Shown here: positions 57,220 through 64,000 of the stretch, piece after piece
Position numbering within the stretch: position 1 is the first letter of the stretch
Layout of the letters: each line of letters starts with the position of its first letter
Assembly (NCBI GenBank): GCA_001632425.1
Contig: KV425558.1
Location: forward strand, 425,882-489,881
Source: Neolentinus lepideus HHB14362 ss-1
Lineage: Eukaryota > Basidiomycota > Agaricomycetes > Gloeophyllales > Gloeophyllaceae
Direction of reading: 5' to 3'
Length of the DNA stretch: 64,000 bases
Notes under the pieces: generated by a model
Databases searched by the model: none
Told to the model about the DNA's origin: nothing
What the model saw: only the letters and a program-made list of their open reading frames with translations
Made by a program: the position numbers and the translations under genes

Positions 57220-58524
57220 TCACATGCGTCCTTTGTCAGGCTCGAATGGCTCGTTGGATGTCGTAGGAAATTTGATAACATCTGCTGTTTGCTGGTCGTC
57301 GGTCTCGACAGCAGTACTGATGTCAATCGTCACTTCCATTGGATCGAGTCTGTTCTGAGAACGCTTGGAAATGCCGGAGAGGGACCTGAGCGCTACAGCG
57401 GTGGGGACGGGTGTATCCTCCGTCGCTATTCGCATGATAAATGCGATAATGACGCTTAAGTTTGCGACGAAGAGACTGACGCAGTCCTGGCAGTTCGAGG
57501 ATAGACATGAGCATATCAAGGTATGGCAGGCCAAGTATTTACCTGGATGACTGCAGCTCTGCCATCCACGAACCCCCCAAGCCGAAGTACAGTGTACGCG
57601 TGGTACAGGCTGACGGCTGTGGACATGAAAGTCGCCAAAAATACAGATATAAGGCGAATTTTTTGTGGACGGCTCAATTTTAGACGCCACACTAACTTGA
57701 TTGGGGCAACGACGAGGATGGTGTCCGAAATTACGTCAGCTGGGATAACAGATATGTTAGGACAAAGAGATGAGTAAGGTTTTACAGAGCTTACTTATTA
57801 TGTAAGCGATCGCCAGAGTGTGTCCTAAGTTGCACATGGGCTGGGGCGATTGCTTCCATGCAGGTTTACTCTCACAGACCCCGAATGTTAGTGCGATGAT
57901 GAAAACCAAGGCAATCCCAAAAAGATAGGCTGAACGGATCAGCATTCTGCGAAGCATTCCAAGGGCGCAAAGTCGAATGACGGTGAAGAGAATTGACATC
58001 TTAGAAAACCTAGACATACAGATTTGATGAGATACATAATGACTGCAAGATTTTCCTTACCAATTGACGCAGTTGAACAGCTGCGTGAGCCTTACAAGAT
58101 AGGTACGTTATTATCCGGCCGTCAATTTTACATAGTACTGACTGACTTACATATAATATAAGGCGATCTTGGTCGAGAAAGAGTAGTGACCTTTGTGTGC
58201 CTGGTCATCACTGAGCTAGCTTGTACGAGGAAATCCACCATACTTTCGTCTCGGAAATGAAAATGCAGGCATACATCCAGCGAGATGAGGGTCAGCATTG
58301 CGACGAGGGCCCAGAAGTCGTCCCACCAAAGCCTCTGTTTGCGAGCACGCTCCCAAAGGCGAAGTATGGTGATAAATATCGCGAAAGAAGACAGTGAGTA
58401 GCTCATTACTAGCCATGAAATATCATGTAAATGAAAGACCGGTGGGTAATAAGCGGAGGGATTGACCTTTCAGCTGGTTTTCTTCGGCAACTAGTTCAGA
58501 CATGGCTGCAACCTGGACAACCAT
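57220..58524 (-). CDS. multi-pass integral membrane protein (rhodopsin-like fungal family), function unknown
   Basis: At least four exons. The start is uncertain: ATGs at 58524 and 58503 could feed, through a small intron, into NPSAYYPPVFHLHDISWLVM. The helices are SYSLSSFAIFITILRLW with the charged link ERARKQRLWWDDFWALVAML, then FSKMSILFTVIRLCALGMLR. Next are AYLFGIALVFIIALTFGVCE, followed by KPAWKQSPQPMCNLGHTLA, and CVSLFVANLSVIIAFIMRIA. The cytosolic tail ends EPFEPDKGRM. The order (WWDDFWA, SILFTVIRL, CE..P.WK and SLFVANLSVI) matches a large group of fungal seven-helix proteins related to the Pth11/SAT4 rhodopsin-like fold. Members are often found next to metabolite genes. No ligand can be assigned. 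Confidence 0.7.
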
Positions 58525-59402
58525 GGATGTCTGGCGGCCTTTTTGTGTACGAGGATGCGCTAAGAATACACGTATTCAGATCATTTCCCGGATAGCTTGT
58601 CTGTCCGATGTTCTTTCGGCGGTGTAAGTATATCGCGGGCGTTGCCGTGTTCCTTAAAGCATTAGATTGTGTTCAGATCAGACAAGCTCTCTGGGACTAC
58701 AAGACACCCAGAGCTGGTTCTTGTTCATCAGCAGGAAGTCATTCTTGTTAATCAGAGATGTATTAGAATGCAGCCCTTCTCCTGAGCGTTATCGCAATCC
58801 GATATTCTTGATATCACGAATGAAAACAGCAGCAAGATATCATTGGGTTCCGAGTGTGCGTCTAAAGCCTTGAGAATACCCACGAGTCCGGAGCTGTCAC
58901 AAGGAGCACTCCTATTTGACGACTACGGTAACTTGAATATGGCCCGCATCGTGGAATGGCTGGGAATGCAATTGAGGCAATATCGCTTGCGCTGTACGCA
59001 GTCCTGGGCCCTCGGCCTCAGTCTTCACCACAGCCAGGGAAACGGGTCATGAAACCACGATCAAGGTTAATCACAAGGCCAACAGCAAATGATAGCAGGA
59101 TCCATTCGATGCAACAGATTTCGCTCGCCCTGATCATGAGGCCGGAGGTTGTAGACACTGTTTGACTCGGGAATGGCCGGACATCAAGGATTTTCACAAC
59201 ATTCCCACGTTGACTCGGAGGCGAGCATATTCCGATTCCCCAGAATCGGGTATCATCTCAGTATAGGGAATATGTCGCACGTGGCAAATTGATGTTGGAC
59301 AGGGGCTATTTATCTCCATTCGGCTCAGAGTCTATTTCTCGAATTGGATGCTTGTCAGGGGCTATCTCTCCCCATTCAGCTCTCCCGTCGTGGGATTAAT
59401 GC
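58525..59402. other. intergenic region with decayed sequence
   Basis: Short overlapping frames (58667-59165 plus) contain protein-like stretches such as GALLFDDYGNLNMARIVEWL but no complete gene. A direct repeat lies at the right end. This is the transition into repeat-rich DNA. Confidence 0.4.
59300..59382. repeat. 27-bp direct repeat, spacing 56 bp
   Basis: CAGGGGCTATTTATCTCC (from 59300) and CAGGGGCTATCTCTCCCC (from 59356) begin two 27-bp copies with about four differences. Both continue CATTC.GCTC. Confidence 0.75.
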
Positions 59403-59511
59403 ATGTGTTCGAAAATAAATGGGTACCATTCGTTCGTGTACTGTTTCCTTTCGAATGAGACCTGTCTACACTCCTTCGTCATGCTTTTCTTCCATCTTCT
59501 GAATCTGTTCC

Positions 59512-59955
59512 TTGTATTTTCTGTCATCTCACTGCTCCTTTGTAGGATGTGGCTGTTCATTTTGCACTTGTGCCGCAGCCTGCTTCCAGGGCCTTGCAGC
59601 TGTTCATAAGGTGCTTTCCTTGGTGAAGGTTCTGATTCTCCTGTCCAATCTTCCCCAAGGTGGTGTGATCTGCCATTTGAGCATGCATGTCTCCACTTTG
59701 TGCCAGTACCCTGTTGTTGGTGGTGTGCCTCTTGCATCTGATGATGACTTTGTCTCTTACACTGGCAACATTGCACCTAAACAATTTCATGAAGTTTTAA
59801 AGCAACATTGCAGGCCTGCCTATTGGCCAGAGAATTTGGGTTTCAACTGGTTAATATCCACACCTGTTACCCATACCCATACAGACTTGGGCAAGAGGGC
59901 CACTGCTCTGCATGGCATGGGTACGAGTCCTGAGGTCACTTGTTACATTTTCTGA
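59512..59955 (+). other. 147-codon orphan frame, possibly mobile-element derived
   Basis: The frame contains LASDDDFVSYTGNIAPKQFH and PAYWPENLGFNWLISTP, which look like real protein, but the first third is Cys/Leu-rich and unconvincing. The opposite strand is also open over 77-126 codons. It borders an inverted repeat and tandem repeats, so it may be the remnant of a transposable element. Not recognised. Confidence 0.25.
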
Positions 59956-60057
59956 GCATATTAATTTTCAGAAATTTTTGTACTTCATTATAATCCATTT
60001 TTGACCATTTTTTGATTATGATGGGGTACGAAAATTTCCAATGTAACCTCAGGACTC
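59925..60057. repeat. imperfect inverted repeat of about 130 bp
   Basis: GAGTCCTGAGGT (59925-59936), soon followed by TGTTACATT, is mirrored at 60040-60057 by AATGTAACCTCAGGACTC. The AT-rich middle can pair further. It resembles a small foldback element or element end. Confidence 0.7.
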
Positions 60058-60066
60058 ATAACAATT

Positions 60067-60800
60067 ACCATATTTAGAAGGTACAAACAATCACTCAAAC
60101 AAATGGGCCAGCCACTCTGGGCTGTACAAATGTTTCTGATATTTTTAGCAATTTTCCGATTTTTCTGAGCCAAAATACCAGCTATTGATGACTAATGATG
60201 TGAATAGCATGTAAAATCTCACAGGACTTTCATGCTATCTATGTCATGCCCTTGCTGGTATCCCATGTTCACTCAATGAGCCAACTAATAAAGCCAGTAG
60301 ACCAGTATTAGGTAAGAAAGATATATACAACATCAAGATTTAGCATATTTGGAAGATATAGCCAAACAAATGGGTATGTCCCAGCCACCCTGGGTTGTAA
60401 AAAATTCTCCAATATTTTTAGCAAATTTGCCAATTTTTCTGAGCAGAAATACCAGCTATTGATGTGTGGAAAATCTCACAAGATTTTCATGCTATCTACA
60501 TCATTCTCTTCCTGGTATCCTCCACTCACTCAATGAACAGGCTAATAAAGCCAGTAGACCAGTATAAGGTAAGAAAGATACATACATCATCAATAATTAC
60601 CATATTTGGAAGGTGTCAACAAGCAAATGAGTGGGCGCCTTAGGTTGTACAAATTTTTCTGATATTTTTAGCAAATTTTCTGATTTCTCTCAATGGAAAT
60701 ACCAGCTATTGGTGACCAATGACATAAACAGTGTGTAAAATCTTTCAGGTTGTCTATGTCATTCTCTTACTGATATCTCATGCTGACTCAACCAACCGAC
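60067..60800. repeat. three tandem units of about 200-276 bp
   Basis: Units start at about 60067, 60343 and 60598, each with a CATATTT.GAAG motif. Each then has CAAA..AATG or GCAAATGAG, then GATATTTTTAGCAA or AATATTTTTAGCAA. Each next has AAATACCAGCTATTG and a CAGTAGACCAGTAT-like end (the last unit is shorter). Copies are diverged by roughly a fifth. Non-coding. Confidence 0.85.
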
Positions 60801-60836
60801 TGTCAGTAGCTATGGCTTGATAATGATAGAGTTGCA

Positions 60837-60877
60837 AGAAAAAAAAAGAAAAAGAAAAAGAAAAAAAGAAAAAAGAG
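60837..60877. repeat. A-rich simple repeat
   Basis: About 40 bases of A runs broken by single G (AAAAAG type). No gene nearby depends on it. Confidence 0.85.
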
Positions 60878-61185
60878 GATTGGCTGGAAAGTAACTGAGG
60901 TCACATGATGCCAACGCATCCCGTGTTCTATCAGAGTCTCCGTGGATGAATACTAGTACGTGCGCGGTGGTGTGCATCGACTTGTATACCATCGTCTCTG
61001 TTACGAAGCGCATAGCGACCGGCATACTATTTGTGTTACTTCCTTTTCATTCCTATTGTTTCACCATTACTATGGACACGCATATCATAGGATACGTTCT
61101 CATGCTTATTGATATTCATCTACTGCGCATTCATAGGTCGATAGGGATGGGTAACTAGCATACGTGTCTCGGCATCAGACACCAG

Positions 61186-61193
61186 TATATAAG
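61186..61193 (+). promoter_or_regulatory. TATA box candidate of the retrotransposon LTR
   Basis: TATATAAG about 290 bases before the gag ATG. This is a plausible U3 promoter element of the LTR, followed by a CT-rich stretch. Confidence 0.45.
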
Positions 61194-61484
61194 ACTCCCT
61201 GTACAGTAGCTATTTCCTTAGCTTAACCTCCTTTGGTTATATGACCAGTTTCCTCTCGAAACCTCGATGGCCCTTGACTATTGAGTCTGGGTGAACAGCG
61301 ACATAAGTCTATTGCTATATCAGCGAGACTTATCGACACGAACTCTCTGAGGAGACTTTTCCTAACATTAGGTTAAGCCCATCCTTATCGACACCGCCGA
61401 CTTTCTCAAGTCTAGGCATTGACTGTCTAGCATCTTAATGCGACCTCAGATTGGTGTGCTAGTCATACCCGAACCTCGAACCAG

Positions 61485-62534
61485 ATGGCAGGACAAGGAC
61501 AAAACATTCCCCCTGTTGTACCACCCATAGCAGCCCCAGTCTTCACTGCACCAGCCCCAGTAGTTGCTGCACCAGCAGTAGCTATGCAAGCACCTCGACC
61601 CACAGAACTGAAACTCTCAACCCCCAAAGATTATGATGGGAAGAGGGAAGAACTACGAGGATTCCTGCTACAAGTCAGGTTATACCTCAAAGCAAACCAA
61701 GAAATATACAACACCGACGACAAGCAGATCCTCTTTGTGCTATCACATCTGAAGGGAGGAACTGCTGGACCATGGGCAGAAACGTACATCTATGCCCATA
61801 TCCAAGACAACGATCTCGTATTCGAGATGTTCAACGAATTCCTCACGGAATTCAAGGAAGCATTTGAAGAAGTGAATACAGCAGGAGAAGCCCTGAATAA
61901 GCTTTGCACCATGAAGCAAGCCGGCAAGACAGCTGATGAATTCATATCAGAATTCAAGATCCATGCAGCGCATAGTGGCATCACTCAAGATGCGGCGCTC
62001 ATCGACTACTTCCAGGAAGGCTTGACCATGGGATTGGTCAGCAAGATATACAATGCGGAAATGATGCCCACTACCATCCAAGGATGGTACACTGCTGCCG
62101 TCAAGCATGATCTCAACTACAGGAGGTTGCAAGCTCACAGGCAGCGCATGCAAGGGAAACAGCCCACCAAAGCTGCACCCAAGTATGTCAGGAAAGAACG
62201 CGACCCTGATGCTATGGACGTAGACCGTCTAAGCGAAGAAGACTGCAAGAAGTACATGTTGGAAGGAAAATGCTTCCGATGTGGACAGAAAGGCCATCGT
62301 GCCTCAGACCACAAGAAGGACAAATGCAAGTTCAAATCTAAGAAGGTCGACGACAATGACAAAGTCGATACTCAACTAGAAGAAGAAGAAGAGCCAGTAA
62401 AAGTCCAAAAGATGGCAACTGGTGGCAAAGTTAGCACTGACACCACCAAGGTCGAACAACTTAGGGAATTGTTGGATGCAATGACAGAAGATGAACGCGT
62501 AGAAGCATTTGGAGCTATGGAGGATTTTGCCTAA
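61485..62534 (+). CDS. gag: retrotransposon Gag (nucleocapsid) protein
   Basis: A single open frame of 349 residues, intact. The N-terminus is Pro/Ala/Val-rich. The capsid-like retrotrans_gag domain (about residues 40-200) contains DYDGKREELRGFLLQVRLYL and KGGTAGPWAETYIYAHIQDN, with MKQAGKTADEFISEFKIHAA. Near residue 263 a zinc knuckle reads CFRCGQKGHRASDH. Its spacing is CX2CX4HX4, but the last ligand is His, with a Cys five residues further on. A basic stretch (KKDKCKFKSKK) fits RNA binding. An acidic C-terminal tail ends EAFGAMEDFA with TAA at 62532-62534. The polymerase region follows in another frame. Confidence 0.85.
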   Translation: MAGQGQNIPPVVPPIAAPVFTAPAPVVAAPAVAMQAPRPTELKLSTPKDYDGKREELRGFLLQVRLYLKANQEIYNTDDKQILFVLSHLKGGTAGPWAETYIYAHIQDNDLVFEMFNEFLTEFKEAFEEVNTAGEALNKLCTMKQAGKTADEFISEFKIHAAHSGITQDAALIDYFQEGLTMGLVSKIYNAEMMPTTIQGWYTAAVKHDLNYRRLQAHRQRMQGKQPTKAAPKYVRKERDPDAMDVDRLSEEDCKKYMLEGKCFRCGQKGHRASDHKKDKCKFKSKKVDDNDKVDTQLEEEEEPVKVQKMATGGKVSTDTTKVEQLRELLDAMTEDERVEAFGAMEDFA

Positions 62535-64000
62535 GGCAGCTCAAGTCAACGCTGAGTCTGCCACTTCTACTACGATCGATTGTAATACGAGGAACTCTCA
62601 AAGATAATGAAAGAGCCTTGCATATCCCAATTCAAATCGGCCATAGAGACATTGACACGCACACACTCCTCGATATGGGGTGTATGGGAAAAGTCATAAG
62701 CAAAGAATTCACCCAAAAGGCAAAACTACCGCTATATCGACTTTGAAAACCCATCATCGCAACCACAGCCGATGGAACAGTGATGAAAGGAGGACTAATT
62801 CACCATTTTGTCCTCACTAAAATGAGAATCGGTGGCAAAGCCAAGCTACACCGATTCATTGTGGCCGACATCAAAGATGATGTAATCTGAGGATATGACT
62901 GGTTCAAGGCCACAGAACCAGATATTAGCTGGAAATGAGGAATCGTCCAGATCGAGGAAATCGAGGACGATGAAGATATCCAACAGTGGATGCGAAAGCA
63001 TGCTATTAGGGACATCATAGAAGGACCTCCGGAACATGGCCAAAGGATTCGAGGAGTCTTAAGACGCAAACTAATCAGAATGCGTCGACGAAGCTCTTCA
63101 GCGAAAACGGACACGGGCAACTCGATTACAGACAACTTGACCACGGAACCCAAGTGGTTAAACTGGAAAGAACGTCAAAGGTCGCCAGACAAAGGCATCG
63201 GCAGCGACAATGGTATAGGGATTTCCTGTCGGCAAAGGAACGATGCTTCCAAAAGTATCATATGGATAACGACATTGTCATATGGTATCTTCACGATGGG
63301 ACAAACATTGACTCGACAGTTGGCAAACAAGTCAATCCAGCAATGCGCTTCATGCAAGAAGCTGAGAAACATGCTAAACACAAGGAAACCCCAATCTGGT
63401 ACAAGGAATTCAATCAGCTTTTCGACAAGAAAAGTTCTGAACAATTCCCTGAGCGAACGGTCTATGACCATGCAATAGACCTTAAACCCAGATTTCAACC
63501 ATGCAAGGCCAAACTGTACCCGATGAACACCAAGGAACAAGAAGAACTGGACAAATTCCTTGAAGAAAACCTCAGGAAAGGGTATATTCAGCCATCAAAA
63601 TCCCCGATGGCCACACCCTTCTTCTTTGTAGGAAAGAAAGACGGAGAATTACGCCCATGCCAGGACTATCAATTCCTAAATGACCAAATGGTGAAGAACG
63701 CCTACCCCATACCGCTCATTAGTGAAGTTTTGGACAAACTCCAAGGAGTGAAGGTGTTCACAAAACTGGACGTCCGGAAAGGTTACAACAACGTATGGAT
63801 CAAAGAAGGAGATGAATGGAAGGCAGTGTTCATAATGAACTGAGGGTTATTTGAACCCACGGTGATGTTCTTTGGACTATGCAATTCACCGGCTACATTT
63901 CAGTCGATGATGAACGAGATATTCCACGACATGATCTCAGAAGGATGGCTTGTCATTTACATGGACGACATCCTCATCTTCTCTGACAATGAAACTCAGG
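62535..64000 (+). pseudogene. pol: retrotransposon protease/reverse transcriptase region, interrupted, continues past the window
   Basis: The protease-like part (about 62600-62950) has HTLLDMGCMGKVISKEF, with a DMG in place of the usual D[ST]G active site. The linker is in the same frame to about 63150, after which the coding frame shifts. The reverse transcriptase (63154 onward) has [37 protein letters not shown] and [19 protein letters not shown]. The catalytic YMDD is in WLVIYMDDILIFSDN at about 63950-63995. TGA codons interrupt it at 62744, 62888, 62936 and 63841. The last lies directly before GLFEPTVMFFGLCNSPATFQ, where relatives have Arg. With the frame change this copy is probably not able to make its own polymerase. 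Confidence 0.8.

Larger units (their letters stand above)
61140..64000 (+). mobile_element. Ty3/gypsy LTR retrotransposon, 5' portion
   Basis: Contains in order an untranslated leader or LTR part, gag (61485-62534), and a protease and reverse transcriptase region that runs off the window end. Gene order protease before reverse transcriptase and the YMDD-containing polymerase are typical of Ty3/gypsy elements. The left boundary is only approximate, because the second LTR lies outside the window and the LTR could not be delimited. RNase H and integrase are expected beyond 64000. Confidence 0.85.

Noticed and set aside
61140..61484. Exact 5' LTR and primer-binding site of the retrotransposon
   Set aside because: The 3' LTR is outside the window and no unambiguous TG...CA ends or tRNA-complementary site could be fixed.
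1..64000. CRISPR arrays, bacterial operons or prokaryotic defence systems
   Set aside because: The sequence is intron-rich eukaryotic DNA; no regular short repeat-spacer array or prokaryotic gene arrangement was seen.

Overview
The window is nuclear DNA of a filamentous basidiomycete, probably an agaricomycete. Almost every gene is split by many short introns (about 45-65 bp, usually GT...AG with a CTGAC/CTAAT-like branch site). Neighbouring genes alternate strand with compact spacing, and several families are typical of mushroom-forming fungi: F-box proteins, DUF3605, kinase-like proteins and fungal flavin halogenases. All gene models here were spliced by eye from conserved protein blocks, so exon edges are approximate unless stated.

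Positions 1-33,300 are a dense housekeeping region. In order: the 3' end of an unknown gene; a quinone-reductase-like MDR enzyme; a single-pass membrane protein; SMC6 (DNA repair); a large Ser/Thr kinase; a helical SAC3/GANP-like protein divergent from a DUF3605 protein; a divergent pair of unknown genes; an F-box protein divergent from phosphopantothenoylcysteine decarboxylase (coenzyme A synthesis); MOB2 divergent from the nuclear-basket protein TPR/MLP1; and RanGAP1, tail to tail with TPR.

Positions 33,300-39,500 are gene-poor and AT-richer. They hold two tiny spliced genes, one with a clear TATA box. They also hold a divergent protein-kinase-like gene and an inverted, decayed copy of its 3' end carrying a 26-bp perfect palindrome.

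Positions 39,700-58,500 are metabolic. A mitochondrial-type D-lactate dehydrogenase is divergent from an MCT-like monocarboxylate porter, which suggests a lactate uptake and oxidation pair. Next come an anion:cation-symporter-type MFS transporter and a 2-oxoglutarate/Fe(II) dioxygenase. After a 220-bp assembly gap set in hairpin repeats there is an O-methyltransferase divergent from a flavin-dependent halogenase, then a multi-pass membrane protein. The dioxygenase, O-methyltransferase and halogenase together look like a small tailoring cluster for a chlorinated, O-methylated metabolite. No backbone synthase is visible.

Positions 58,500-64,000 are repeats: short direct repeats, an imperfect inverted repeat, three tandem units of about 250 bp, and the 5' part of a Ty3/gypsy retrotransposon. 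Its Gag is open, but its protease/reverse transcriptase frame is broken by four TGA codons and at least one frame change.
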